Shown: positions 12,501 to 27,300 of the stretch, piece after piece | Layout: every line of letters begins with the position of its first letter | Position numbering within the stretch: position 1 is the stretch's first letter | Assembly: GCA_947579665.1 (NCBI GenBank) | Contig: OX388350.1 | Location: 84,587,152-84,651,151, forward strand | Origin: Sympetrum striolatum | Lineage: Eukaryota; Arthropoda; Insecta; Odonata; Libellulidae | Reading direction: 5' to 3' | Length of the DNA: 64,000 nucleotides | Notes under the pieces: model-generated | Database searches by the model: none | What the model was told of the DNA's origin: nothing | Seen by the model: only the letters and a program-made list of their open reading frames with translations | Program-made: the position numbers and the translations under genes

Positions 12501-15500
12501 GTAATTCATTCAATACCAATCTCAAACAGTATTTTATATTAAGGAAATATCTCCCTAATGGAAAATAATCTTCAAAAATTGTTTCCTTAAGAAAGCAGCA
12601 TTCAAAACTTTTGAAAATTAGGTAATATATTAGCAAATATAACAAGGTGTCTGCTTTCTAGCCATGATGAAATTCCCTGAGTTTTCCAAGGGGATATATT
12701 CAGTTTTGAGAGCATTTGACATCCAGAAATAAGGACATTTAAGGCTAAATATTAACCCTGTGGTAATAATTACTAACTCAAGTTCGCAGAAATGGCAAGG
12801 AGCAGTTAATATATCAATCACAATTTGTGTTACTGTTATTTTTAACATTACTTTTATAAAGTTGACTTTGAATTTTGTCAATTGGAATTCAAACAATCTT
12901 CAGCGTTCGAAAATCTAGCATGACCTCCACAGGGTTGAGGAGGAACATTTAAGAGATCAAAAAACAAAAACAGTTGCCATGTATGATCATAAAAAACACA
13001 ACAGAACAGAAACTTAAAGCAGAAATACTGTATTTCCCAGCCTATAAGACGCACCTTGATTTTTCAGCTAAGAATTGAAAAAAAACTCACTTTTTTACAT
13101 AAGGTTGAGTGCAGGTAAACTCTTTATCGCGAGAGATACAATGTATTAGCATAGGGATGAAATCTCCGTTAGCCCAATGTGTATAAGTTTTGCAGCAGCA
13201 CCACATTCGAGATTAATCTAAACGTGCTACATTGTATGCATTTCTGATTTACCTGGGAATTTTTTTAAGGAAGTTCTGTCATCGAAACATTAAAACTGTA
13301 TTTATTACTACTTAATCAAAACAGTGTTATTATCGAAATTTGCAATTAACTGAACTGAAATACTTAATGGTATTCATTTATCCCGGCGAATCGGCTTGCT
13401 TATTATAGGACGGAGTTATACCCGTATACCATCGGCACATAAAACGCAGACTGATTTTAGTGCATATTTTGGAGTAAAGAAAGTGCATCTTATAGGCTGG
13501 GAAATATGGTATATCTTAAGTTTTAACAAGGCTCTCAAAGATTTTCTTAAGTCATCCAAAGTAAAATAAGGATGCACATCACACAAGCCATTAAAAACGG
13601 TAAGATATGAAGAATACACACTCAGAACATCTTTAGCTGAGGAACATTTTTCAGGGGCATCTGGGGCTTCAGGCATTTCTGCAGGGTCAACTTCTGGAAG
13701 AAGTTCAACTTCAAAGGCAGGATGCCATCTGGTTAACTTCTCCCTGGGTACTGCCATTGGAGGATCTAGAGAGCGTAAAAACTCCTGAAAGTTTTAAGTA
13801 TTGTTAATAACACATTCCAAGAGTATTCTATAAGACTAGAATAAATGCTTAGCTATATCAATATTGTGCATGATTTTTTTGGATTTAATTCGAAAGATGC
13901 CAAAGGTTGCTAAAAATGGATGGTTGAAGGATTCAAATTAAAACTTACAATTTTACCACAAAGCCAATAATATGATATCAGCAAAGCTATCAACAAGAAG
14001 CAAATCCATTGATGAGTAATGAAGGTAAACAGAATTGAAATGATTGTCTCAAATAAAATCTTGAATTATCGAAAACCAATTAGTTTCATATGAACCACTT
14101 AAAGCACCAAAAAATGAAGTAACATAAATTGACTTTGAGGAAATCAATTTGAGCATAATTTTTTACTTAATTCTACCACATAACATTGCAAATGACCTTG
14201 TTTGAGAGTGATAACTGTTCTGCAAATCACTTTTGATACTAACTGGAAATACAAGCCTACACAGGTAATTCAGGAATTGTTACCAGAATTTCCACAAAAG
14301 CTTTGAACTGTGACTCTTTCAACAGCAGAAAACAGAACTATCAACATTAATATCCACCTATTAATCTAAGATCGAGTTAATAAAATAATTTAGGATACCT
14401 GATGAAACATTCAACAGAAAAAAATTGTCTTCCAACACATTTGTTGTGGATAAAATAGATACCAGTCAAAAACTTGCAAAAGGGATTCCTAATTAACAAG
14501 TAGCTAACATTTCTAATCAAAATAAAAAAGATGACAGACCAAAATCATAAGAAATTAATCTATTTACTTAAATATGATTGAAAAGATATAACAGCTAATG
14601 CAAGAGCCGGATACTTCCAATACAGAGAAGTGTAATATAGTAAGACACAGAGCCAACTTTATAGAAACAACTATCACCTCATGATGGTCCTTCACTATTT
14701 CCAAGAGATTCCTGTGAAAGGCATGCCTCCTATCCAAAAGCACTGAAGGTGTCATACTGTTTACCTTCCCATCAGATCTTGAACTATTGCCACTACTTTT
14801 ATCAGACACCTCTTCTGAAACATGACAGAAAACAACATAAAATAAAAGTTGTAATGAGATAAATAAGAGATAGAAACAATCTCACTCACCATCTTCTTTG
14901 GTTTTCAAAAGAGGTCTTATCACAAGCTCATAGCGCTCAGCCTTGGCAGATGATACAGTCAGCTGGTTAACTTTTGCATAGTAAAATTCAAAAGCTTCAG
15001 GAAACACTTTCTTGATTTGACCAAGATTGCGATCAGTCATCGTCCTGGAAAGAAAAGTGATTTTTAGGATGTGTGATGAATGTCTTCAGAGAATAAACAG
15101 TTGAACATTGTTTTAAGGAAAAAACGAAGAATATTAAAATAAAGGTAATAAAGAGCAAAATGAAAATTAGCAAAAGAAATAAGGAAGAAATCAATTACAA
15201 GATGTAAATTTTCATTTTACGTAGATAAACTCAACTGTGTGACATGTATTTTCTATAAAAATTATCAGATATACCATATTTTCTCATATACCACTCACAA
15301 TTTTATAACTTTTTATCAGCATAGGGTGTGTGTCATACATGATAAATGCAAAGCTACCATGACGATTTTTATTTGCAATGGTATATGCAACCAATAAACA
15401 TAATGGCAAAAAAATTCTGTAGCACTTTGTTACAAGTGTGGGGAACACACATCATTCCAAGAAAACTTTCTAACTACTTTGTATTGGAGGATTCGGCAAA

Positions 15501-18500
15501 GCAGTTGCTCAAAATCTTCCGTTCTCTGCAGCAGATGAAATCCATCGCTAGGAAAATCCCAATTTAAATATACCGTACGAAAGATCATATGGCAAAAGTT
15601 TTTAAAACAAATAAATACACAGTGCATTTTATAGCTGCAAAATTGTTTAGTTGGCTCTTAAAAATGCTACAAAAAGAAAACATTTATGCATTAATTATTT
15701 AGGTGATCTATAAACTTTTGCTACAGTGCAATCACCCGTGAGCATCCCATGAACTTAGTAAATCCATACTCTTTGGTTGATTTCAAAACTGCGCTAATTT
15801 GCACTCACACGGGGATTACTAAACTAAAGCTAATAGGTTTAAAATCCTCTAACTAATGTAACCGTGTTTTTTTTTATAAATGGAAAAATAATTAACTACA
15901 ATGTAAATAAGTTCCTGTTAATATTAACATCATAATGTGTGTCTGAAACTTTGTTATTTTGTAAAAATCAAAGAGGGTGGTTCAAGTGTTTAAATTATTG
16001 AAAGTGAGTACCAGAATAGGTGCTAGTTTAGGAATAGTGTTGTGATAGAGGAGCGCTGAAAACGTATATAAAGGGGATGAAGGGCCCTCTTTGCTTCTTT
16101 TGGTTGGCCTTAGAGTGGTCGTTTGGGAAGTGAAAGTGACCTTGCTCCATCCGAACAATGTCGAGCAGGAACGCAAGGCGTTCATTTCAGAAGAATTAAC
16201 CTACCACCACCACTGAACGATTACCCTGTATCACCAAGGGAAGAGGTTTGACGAGTGACAATAATAATAATTTATGAATTGAAAGTTCGTCATGATAAAC
16301 AGCATTAATAGGAACTGCTTGAAAAAAGAAAAGTAAATTCATAATTGCAATTCCTTAAATGAACTAGCAACATAACAGGACACCATTGTCAAGCGTAAGA
16401 TTAATCATCGATCTTTTCGAAAAACTGGCATTTTGATTTTCTACACAACTGATGTTCATCTTTTTATTTTCACTCATCTTATCAATGGCTATACTCGTTT
16501 CATTTAAGGGTGCTTTTCTTTTTGTTTGGTCATAATATTTAAATATTCGTACTTCCATCAGTGCACATAAACCTGCATCAGACCAATATCATTCATCTCA
16601 TCATGGAGTGTGTGTTCAAATTACCAGAGAAGAGACTTCAAAATAATTCTATATTTACCTTCTCATCATCTCTTGAACAGCCGATCGAAGTTTGCTGAAG
16701 GTGATTAGCTCTTTGCGGTTCAACATCATCGCAGAAACCACATCTACACAGCGGAAGACTTCTGCAAGGCAACGATACTGGTACGGAAGGGCAAGCGGAG
16801 AAGACTTTGAGGGGGACACAAATGGAGCCTTTGATGGAGAAATCGGCATGCGCTGGGGAGAGGTGAGGTGTGCATAACGTTGATAAGCAGGAAGTGGAGA
16901 CGCTGGAGGACTCTTGCATGGACTAGCCAGCATCTTCTTTGGACTGAAAGAAAATATCGTAAACACAATCTCCAAGCACATCATACCCTGGGTGTACATG
17001 AAATGAGTCCTCCGTTCATCCAGAATGAGTCTGTGACAGAGGAGTCTCACTAACCTGTCCTATACAGGCCCAACTGCAGTAGAATATGCTGGAGAAAAAA
17101 ACCACCATCAGTTGTATACAAAGCCATACAAAGTTTACGTTGGATATTGGATAAAGTGATTGATAGTTACTCTCTAATGCTGAGATTAAAAATGAAGACG
17201 TTACCCCATATTAAAGAACTTATCCTCGTACTTCAACTGCAACATCACATTTAAGGATAGCCAGCAATTTCTGAACTGGTGAAATTAATCTATTTCTGAG
17301 GTAGAAAACCGATATGGCTGTTTACAGCACTCGGCAAATGAAGCACCAACAGGATGAGATATTTCAGTATGGCTGCATTAAAATTTAAGTAATGATTAAT
17401 TACTGGATCATAATGTGCTTCTCAAAGTTTAATAGATCATTTATACAAAATAAATTAAGATTTTATATATAGAGCTTTATAATGTTAAGAATGTATATTT
17501 TCATTCCTTTGATTGTACATTTACTCATTGGAATATACTTATTTAAGAGTTGAGACAGGGTTTAGTCTCTAGGTCAAAAACTTTGGAATAGGAAGAGAGT
17601 GCTTATAGAGTGTAAAAACATTTCTTTATCTGATTAATAATTTAGCAAAATGAAGACTAATACTTGGGGCTTCGTAGAAGAGGCATCAACAATTTCTAAT
17701 TGGTCACTTCAACCACAGTCACAGTTTTATTTATGTAAAGCATGATGAGAGAGTATGAAATTCCTTTCTTGCGAAGGCTAGTCAACCTGTAACCCTTTTT
17801 CTGAGGATGGGTCAACTATATTTGTCAAAACTACTACTACTTATTTCAGAGAATGATGATGGTAACTCTTGTGTTATCAACATTAAACTTCAGACATTGA
17901 AAAAATTTGCCAGTCTGCATCATTCAATGAAAAACAAAATGTTCAAATATCTTGTTTCCATAATCTGGCATCACTTTGCAATGCCTTTCATTACCTACAA
18001 CCAAGGCATGCAAAGAAATAATATTGAACTTGCAAAGAAAAACAAACAAAATAATCAAAAGTTAAAATAATTTGAGTCAACAAACGTTAAAGAATCTAAA
18101 TCCATTGTTTCAGCCTCTACTTTGTGGTAGCTCTTGATGATGAAAGAGGCATAAAAACAACTTGCATTAGTCACCACAAGATTTAATACAAACCACCAAG
18201 GATTCAACGCAAAGCATCAACATCAGGTCATCCTAGGTCAGTTGCATTAAGTCTTGTGGTAACATGAGTAAGTTGTATTTATTCCACTTCCATCTTAAAG
18301 AACATTACTATAATAAATATTTAAGTCTCATGTCTTCCATCTAGTTAAACTTTGTTGCAGCTGTCTATCCTTTAGGTTCAAATGCCTCAATTTGAGGAAT
18401 ACCATTAGAATAATATCTAGCTTTGATTCATTGATTGGGGCACTGTATTGACTCAATAACTGTGTTTAACACTTATGAAATGTTATGTTGATCTATTGAG

Positions 18501-20911
18501 CACTTTGTCTAATAGAAGTAGTAACAGCCTAATATTAACACGAAAGAGATATCTTAGTGATTCTATGTAAAGTTACAAATGAAAATGTCTGGTATTACTT
18601 AACGGGAAGCCATTCAAGGAAAAACCTTTTTAAGGCAGCAACTACAAAAAAGACTGAAACGTGCACTCTCTTAGATTATATCCTATTCATGCTGTACTTT
18701 ATGTGATATTAATCCTAGTTTTGCATCATCTGAAGACACCATAACTATCAGAGTTATTACATTACAATTTTAAGATTCCCTAATTGCAACATCACCATAA
18801 CTACATTTAAGTACAGCCCTGGCCAAAATTAACACACCACCTCCCTAGCGATCCTAACGACCAGTGGAGCATTAATTTTGGCCACATGTGTACATCACTG
18901 TAACTCACCTGCACACAACAGGAACCTCAAACTCAATAGACTGAAACTTATGCAGAGATGGTCCAGCACCACAGTCTTTCTCTCTATCTGCCTCACGGAT
19001 TTTTGCAGCGCAGCTGGAAATGCGTGCTATGGACTCCCTCAGTTCATTCAGCCTCGGACTTCTTATTATTCTGCCTCTTATTTCACCAATTGAAAGCTCC
19101 TAGAAAAATATTCCAATATGACTGAGAATTGCAATGCATAAGGATTATCAAAATTTCAGATGAAAAATTACATGATAAAAGATCAACATCGAAGGAGCAA
19201 TTCGTAATTAATGACTGAACATTGAACATTCAAGCTATGACATCATGAGTCCATTAGAGAGATACAGTTGTGCTAAATTATTCTTAAAAATGAAATTTTT
19301 CTTAATATGTAAATACAAGGCAGTTGTAACCAACTGTAAGACAGAATGTATCCAACTATCACTGATTTAACATTTATCCAATCTGAAAAAAACATACAAT
19401 TTTCATGAAACGGGCAATAAAGATTCTGGGTACTTTATAATGGTGATCCATTATTAGGTCCTAGTATGATTAAATCAAACAGTTTCACAAATTACTAATT
19501 TATGGTTAATTTTAACAACAAAACATTCACTGCAACAACAATAGGTCACCAACCTCACTAAATTAACTCATCATGATGTTTAATGTCAACAAGATAGTAG
19601 TGTCTTTAAAGGAATGTTAAAGATCTTTCAAAGTCCTCAATATAATATGTATAGCACATAAAATTCCCAGCATAATATATATCACTCAAGAACAACTCAA
19701 TATATCTCTACATAGTTCGGATATGAACTGCTATCACCAACCTTACGAGACATTTTTGTGAAACTCCCTGAGCCAGCAGAAATCTGCTTATTTTTTTCAT
19801 GACTCTCTGAATTGCTTTCTTTTGCTGAATCTGCATTTATTTCCCTTCCAATGGCTGCTTCAAAAAGACGTCTCTTGGAGTCATTAACCTTCGCAGGCGA
19901 TAAGGTTCCCTTCTTTTCGAAAGTAACATTTCTCTTTCTGGGTGACTGTGATTGCATCTCATTTTTGTTGACATTATTTTGCTCTGTCTCGACCTGAAAA
20001 GGTTATAAGTTACGCAAACAAAACAATGAGACCGCTTTCATTTCAAAGCATTAAAGAACTATGGACGCTACATCAACGTTCAAACCAGTTGAATTGCTTC
20101 TAAATCTCATACTTTTACAAAACTATTAACACTACTTAACACTTCGGGAGATATTAAGATATTCACGCTCATGAAGCAACTTAAGGCAAAGAATCAAGCG
20201 ATGATAAATCATACTTATCTTATTAATACCTTTAAAGCATAAAAAATACATAAAAATACCAATATCAGTTACTTCGTTCACAGTTACCAATTTTACACTA
20301 AACTAGAAACCAGATTGAAGTAACATCCACTATTTAAGTACAAACGATGGATTGATCAAACTTTTGAAAGTTTTTTTTTCACTTAAACTAATAATACCTA
20401 CAACTATAGATACTGTGACATTCACTCAACTTACCGTATCATTTTTAGGAAGGTCAGCTTCAGGACGCTCTTGCGTTGAATTCTCATTTCTCTGATTCTC
20501 AATTGTTCTTTCAGCCAAGTTACTCTCTTTATTGCGAACTTCTAGACTCGCGAATACATCTTTCAATGATTTCTGGCGACTCTTACTAACCGTTTTTATA
20601 GTTTTAACTTTACCTTTCGGCACGTCCAACTTTATCCTACTCTTTTTCGCTGACTTCACAGAAGCGATGGATGACTGACTACCATCAGACTTTTGTACAT
20701 CAACTGAAACACCTTGTGATACATTAGATACGACAACTTCTCTAGTTTTATGTAGAAGTAAAACAGTGCCTTGCTCCTCAATCTTCTCAAGTTTTCTTTC
20801 ATCAGAATTATAGCCATCTATAATTCGAACTTTCGCGTGCTTTTTAATTTCATCGATAGAACTCCGTTTGCGAGCACTATAGAAAGTAGTTAGTGTGGAC
20901 TGAGTAGACAT
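6504..20911 (-). CDS. CDT1: CDT1 / double-parked, DNA replication licensing factor, 10 exons
   Basis: CDT1 loads the MCM2-7 helicase at origins with ORC and CDC6 and is inhibited by geminin and destroyed in S phase. Coding exons (minus strand, from the start): 20911-20435, 19993-19742, 19099-18909, 16943-16659, 15044-14890, 14814-14678, 13784-13622, 12468-12275, 11214-11013, 6664-6504. All introns are GT-AG, all phases agree, and the total is 2217 nt, or 738 residues plus stop. Residues 4-11 form a PIP box (QSTLTTFY) followed by basic RKR, the layout of a PCNA/CRL4-Cdt2 degron, but the usual Asp before the aromatic pair is Thr. Exon 2 has SPRK and SPAK sites and a KRRLF cyclin-docking motif. 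Exon 4 has six SP sites and then the geminin-binding fold (LPYQYRCLAEVF, MMRR). Exon 7 carries LTRWHPAFEVE and exons 8-10 the MCM-binding winged helix (HLPELARILRGIFVSERK, then ELEDHVKLL). The donor of exon 2 (GTTGGT) is weak. The last intron is 4.3 kb. Confidence 0.95.
7458..7486 (-). ncRNA. Hammerhead ribozyme-like core (degraded stem I)
   Basis: On the minus strand the segment reads CTGATGA, then a hairpin AGCT-TGT-AGCT, then GAAACCGGTC. This is the hammerhead order of CUGANGA core, stem II, GAAA, short stem III with palindromic ACCGGU, and GUC cleavage triplet. Stem I pairs poorly (C opposite A at the first position), so this copy may be inactive. It lies in the last CDT1 intron, next to the G-rich minisatellite. 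Such minimal motifs are known from Penelope-like and other small retroelements. Confidence 0.45.
7531..7685. repeat. G-rich 16-bp minisatellite
   Basis: About 9.7 tandem copies of a 16-base unit (GGGGAGGGTAAGGAGA, with variants) are visible on the plus strand. The array sits in the last intron of CDT1. It has many runs of three or more G and could form G-quadruplexes on the non-template strand for CDT1. Confidence 0.9.
8242..8950. mobile_element. MITE-like element, 'GTATAAGTCGA' family, copy A
   Basis: The left end reads TATGCCGGCGTATAAGTCGA and the right end, inverted, reads ATATGTCAGCATATAAGTCG, forming terminal inverted repeats. No transposase frame is present. The interior and right part match copies at 11550-11805 and 62106-63027, including the stretch CTGGTTTTTGAGAGATT. 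Copy A lies in the last CDT1 intron. The superfamily is not assigned. Confidence 0.7.
9062..9069. promoter_or_regulatory. Palindromic CRE-type site (TGACGTCA)
   Basis: A perfect TGACGTCA octamer lies 12 bases upstream of an ATGGCG context in a locally CpG-rich patch within the last CDT1 intron. The short frame after the ATG (MATVVLSAR) ends at a possible donor (AAG/GTTACA). I could not connect it to any downstream exon, so promoter activity is only a suggestion. Confidence 0.25.
9449..9500 (+). repeat. Partial copy of the tRNA-derived SINE body
   Basis: The stretch containing GATCAGGGAATGGTTG matches the body of the complete SINE at 54995-55264. Neither the tRNA-like head nor the tail region can be recognised, so it is a truncated relic. 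Confidence 0.5.
11550..11805. mobile_element. Truncated 'GTATAAGTCGA' family element, copy B
   Basis: This matches the right part of copies A and C, including TTAATTAGACTTGCC, AGGCAGTTTCACTTATTTAT, GGTGGTAAAGGGTTAAAT and CCTGGTTTTTGAGAGATT. The left terminal repeat is missing. It is followed after about 15 bases by another MITE-like terminus at 11820. Confidence 0.7.
11820..12180. mobile_element. MITE-like element, 'TACCATATTTACTTG' family, right end unclear
   Basis: It begins TACCATATTTACTTGAAAAT, the same terminal type as the element at 39904-40339. The interior (tatcggccaatag, and a paired 'aattggt' region) also resembles that element. I could not see the inverted right end, so the right boundary is approximate. 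Confidence 0.45.
13026..13511. mobile_element. MITE with 'CCCAGCCTATAAG' inverted ends
   Basis: The left end is TACTGTATTTCCCAGCCTAT followed by AAGACGCACC. The right end, inverted, is TACCATATTTCCCAGCCTAT followed by AAGATGCAC. The termini start and end with TA, suggesting a TA target. There is no coding capacity. It lies in CDT1 intron 7, about 110 bases from exon 7. Confidence 0.75.
15944..16290. other. Unassigned GC-richer segment with a TATA-like box
   Basis: Within CDT1 intron 4 this segment stands out by higher GC content and contains GTATATAAAGGGG near 16066, followed by a CpG-containing stretch and a short ATAATAATAATAA tract near 16260. It may be a fragment of a retroelement 5' or 3' end. 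I do not recognise the family, and no long frame is present. Confidence 0.25.
18157..18276. mobile_element. Short MITE-like inverted repeat
   Basis: The left arm starts ACAACTTGCATTAGTCACCA and the right arm, inverted, starts ACAACTTACTCATGTTACCA. The arms are about 33 bases and roughly three-quarters identical by eye, around a 50-base middle. It is in CDT1 intron 3 and has no coding capacity. Confidence 0.5.
18814..18890. mobile_element. 77-bp Tc1/mariner-type MITE
   Basis: The left end is CAGCCCTGGCCAAAATTAA and the right end, inverted, is CACATGTGGCCAAAATTAA. Both flanks have the TA dinucleotide (18812-18813 and 18891-18892) expected of Tc1/mariner insertion. It begins 19 nucleotides into CDT1 intron 3, next to the exon 3 donor at 18908. 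Confidence 0.8.
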
Positions 20912-23668
<2,757 letters not shown>

Positions 23669-24385
23669 TTATTTAAGATAACACCATTATTATTTATTAT
23701 GACCATAGTTTACAAAGTGTCTTGCATTGGTTGACTATAATTTTTGAAATTTTTGTTAATTTATTACAGTTTATAATCTAGGAGAGTTAAACCTTTTTAA
23801 AGCCTCTCTTGACGAACTATCGACTTTTTTGACCGTAAATTTTCCGTATTTAGTACTTCTCTTGCCCTGTTACACACCAAAGTAAATCCTTCAGCCGGCA
23901 CTTGGTTTTTGGATTTTTCATGACGGTTAATTAAATCATGAGAATATTTTAATGATAGTGAAGGCTCAGACATGATTTGGGAATCGAATGTGATACTATC
24001 TTGATATTCTGAAGACGGTTTTTAATTATATCAATAGTTAGGAAGTCGCAACGTTATTGAAATTAATTGCGTGAAGCACTATATGAACAACTTATTTGTT
24101 TTTTTTTCACCCATTATTTTTAAATTTCCAGTCGCGAAATACCCGTAAAATACTGTTGCAAAATTTTAGTGGAGGTGAGAATAATCAGATTCTATAAATG
24201 GACCGCTTGACCTTCGAGTGATAACAAAACAGACGTCGCCGATTACGAGCAATGATATCAGTTTCTGGTAGGAAGAGCTGAGCCACTTGTTGTATTGGTG
24301 CTAAGAAGATTTTAGTAACTGAGTTTGGATTTATGTACATTTCGTCGACTTTGAGAAGATCGTTTGCTTCTAGTTGAAAATCATA
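23669..24385. other. Spacer between the kinase gene and DDO
   Basis: The spacer is AT-rich with no reading frame of note. It should contain the kinase 3' UTR and the DDO promoter and 5' UTR. I see no canonical AATAAA close to the kinase stop, and no clear TATA or initiator next to the DDO start. Confidence 0.5.
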
Positions 24386-27300
24386 ATGGGTTCGCAAGGT
24401 GACCTAGAAGTTTGCGTTGTTGGTGCTGGTGTAGTTGGTTTGACAACGGCGTTACTCCTTCAAAATGAATTCCCCAACGTCAATTTGTCCGTTGTTGCTC
24501 ATCTTTTTAATCAAGAAACCACAAGTGATGGAGCTGCTGGATTATTTTACCCAAGTTCGAGCTATTCTGGGCCTACTCTGGAGATAACCAAGTAAGTCAT
24601 GCAATACTTTATTTCTTGTTATTAATGAAATAGTTGCGAACTCAGTTGCTTCTTTTCCCTCTCTCTTTTAAATATATTTTGTTAAATGTTTGTCTTAGTT
24701 ACCTCTTGGTTGTTTGCTCTTTCGAACCTTGTTAATTTCTTTTCACTCCTTTGAATAAGTTTTCCTTTACTAGACGGAACAGAATTAAAATTTAATGCTG
24801 TTAATTAATAATTTAATATACAACCTGTCTTTTGATGTTCGAGGTATAGTTTCACATGTATTATTCATATCCTTTTTCTATTCGAAAATTGTCATGTATT
24901 TTTAAATTGTTACTGTTCAGGAAATGGATGTCAGATTCGTACTCCTATTACGATGGTCTTAGAATATCATCTGAGGGAGAAAGAGCTGGTGTCTTCCCAC
25001 TTTCTGGTTACAAGTTTTCCAGATACTCTCCAAAAGGTGTGAGGGTAAGTTAGTTATTTTCTTTTATAATCAAAGATTATCTAAATGTTTATCATCTAAT
25101 TAATCATCATGACTTGAGCAAAATCAATCTATGTATTTTTTTTGTACAAGTTTTCCAGTAAAGAATCTTTTTTAAATCTATTTTACTTCCATTACATCAT
25201 GAAAATGAGTAAACTTGATAATCTTCATCATAAACTTTAATGTGGCCAGTTTAACTTGTGCACTTGTATCTTCATGTGATCACGAAGATCTTGACCTGAT
25301 TATGGGTGTACTCTTGTAGAACCAGTCTTCTATTTTACATGAAAAATGATGCAATTTTTTTAATATTTCTGTATCTGAATTTCACTCACTGCATATCATG
25401 GTAAATGATGACATACATGGTACCCCATGTTTTCTACAGATTAGTTAATATCGTTTAATGTCATCAATAATCAATGAATGGTGCATTGGATTAAATAGAA
25501 TATATATTAAAATTGCAATAATGGTCTTTGACTGTAATTGTAGCTAAAGATGGATAGAAGCACAGTGGTAGTAACAATTTTCAGTGAAGTCTTACTTGGC
25601 CACCTTAGTAATTAATATTGTAAATAACTCTTTGAATCTTACGTAGAAGATTAATGGTGGTGATTGGATCAGTTAACGTAACTGTTATAATTATTGAGTA
25701 AAATTTATGCATTAAATAGTGGTACTTCAGTGTCTTCTCAAAATAATTTATAGGAAAATTATCAAATATTGTAAACAATATTTTACTTTTTCAAAACTTC
25801 CATGTATAATTTAGGAAAAAAACTCAGAATCACTTGTCAGTGGTTCTTAGGCAATGCATTGCTTGTGTGACAATAAAGTGTTATTGTTTGGCTTCTGTAA
25901 ATTTCTGTGTGGTAGGGTGGGTTTGGTGGTAAAGTAGAAATTGTGAATAAAAGTGAATTTATCTCTCTACATCAGATTTTCTTTGAAGTTCAGAAATAAA
26001 GTTTAAGTAAAATTTCTCCACAAAGTTTTTCTTATTTTCCCTTCTTCTAAGTTATACAAAAGAACATACTTCATGATTTATTTGAACTTTCATATTATTG
26101 CTATTTGCTCTTTCATGGTATTCCTGTATCAACAGAAATCGTTTATTTTACTCAAGGCTTTTGGTTGTAGTTGATTTTAGAGTTTTATTCCTATCTTTTC
26201 ATCTTTATAGAAGGAAAGTATGTCACTGTTATAGTATGAGCTTTTGTTAATGTATCACCTTGATATGGGAATAGCTCTTTTTACTATCTAATGTGGCAGA
26301 AAGAATGGGCTCTTAGCTCTGGGACATGTTTAGTGACTCCCTCAAAATACCAGGTCTGCCTAGGTCTATGTTGTACTTCCCTCAACACCTTCACATCTGT
26401 TTAGTGATGACAGATCCCTTCTTGTCAATGCACTAACTCCAAATCTCTTCATGGAGAAACATTCTTTTGTAGAAAAATGCTACTCTGTAAGTATAGCTCA
26501 CATTCCAGAGATTTCCATGATGTTTCACAGCATCCCCATGCATCAGGGTGTGGATGGCACATGTGATCTGCCCTTGGTCTTATTTCCCTAGCAGTTACCC
26601 TTTACTTTGCACTCCTGAGTGCTTTTGCTGCTTTCTGCATCTGCCGACACTCTACACTTTAAAGCGTATTCTAGATGTATGGATAGGGACTCCTTCCTTC
26701 TGGCACATCCCTGGACTGCTGACATTGTACAAATCCTTGGGTCCAGCGTCTCTTTGCAACAACTTGGCGAAGGCCATTCTTTGGCTCTTCTTTCTAGGGT
26801 TGGAATCACAACAATGAGTTTGTCATGCATGTCAACTTACCAAATTACATTAATGATTCATCATTAAGGAGTATTAATAGTTTTCAGACCCTTTCCAAGA
26901 GGGCAAAGCTATTGATTAATTGAACCTTATCAGAGGTTTTTTCTTTAAAAAGGGATGGAGATGTGTTATTACAGAGAAAAGGAAAAACCAGCAAAGAAAC
27001 AAAAATCCTTATAAATATGTAGTTACGATATCTTCAACATGAATGCACTATCTCCATAGTGATGTAGATATCCTTTCAATCATACCACTTGCATATAGTG
27101 TCAAGTGTGTTTACTTTTAAATTACATCTAAATAGTCGTTTTTAGTTATCTCCTTGATTGAATATTTATAACTCTCGTAATACTGCTATAAACACCATAA
27201 TAACTGCAGGAAAGTATTTTTTTTAGGAGTACCAAGGTTCATGTATCTATAAACGAAATTGTCTCTGCCTTAATTTGGTGGTATTCCATCACTAAAACCT

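Noticed and set aside
12304..12645. 113-codon minus-strand frame overlapping CDT1 exon 8
   Set aside because: It is out of frame with the conserved KARNLFG...RMERAL sequence and runs through the acceptor into the intron.
16692..17053. Several overlapping frames on both strands around CDT1 exon 4
   Set aside because: Only one minus-strand frame matches the geminin-binding domain and joins in phase to its neighbours. The rest are shadows or read through splice sites.
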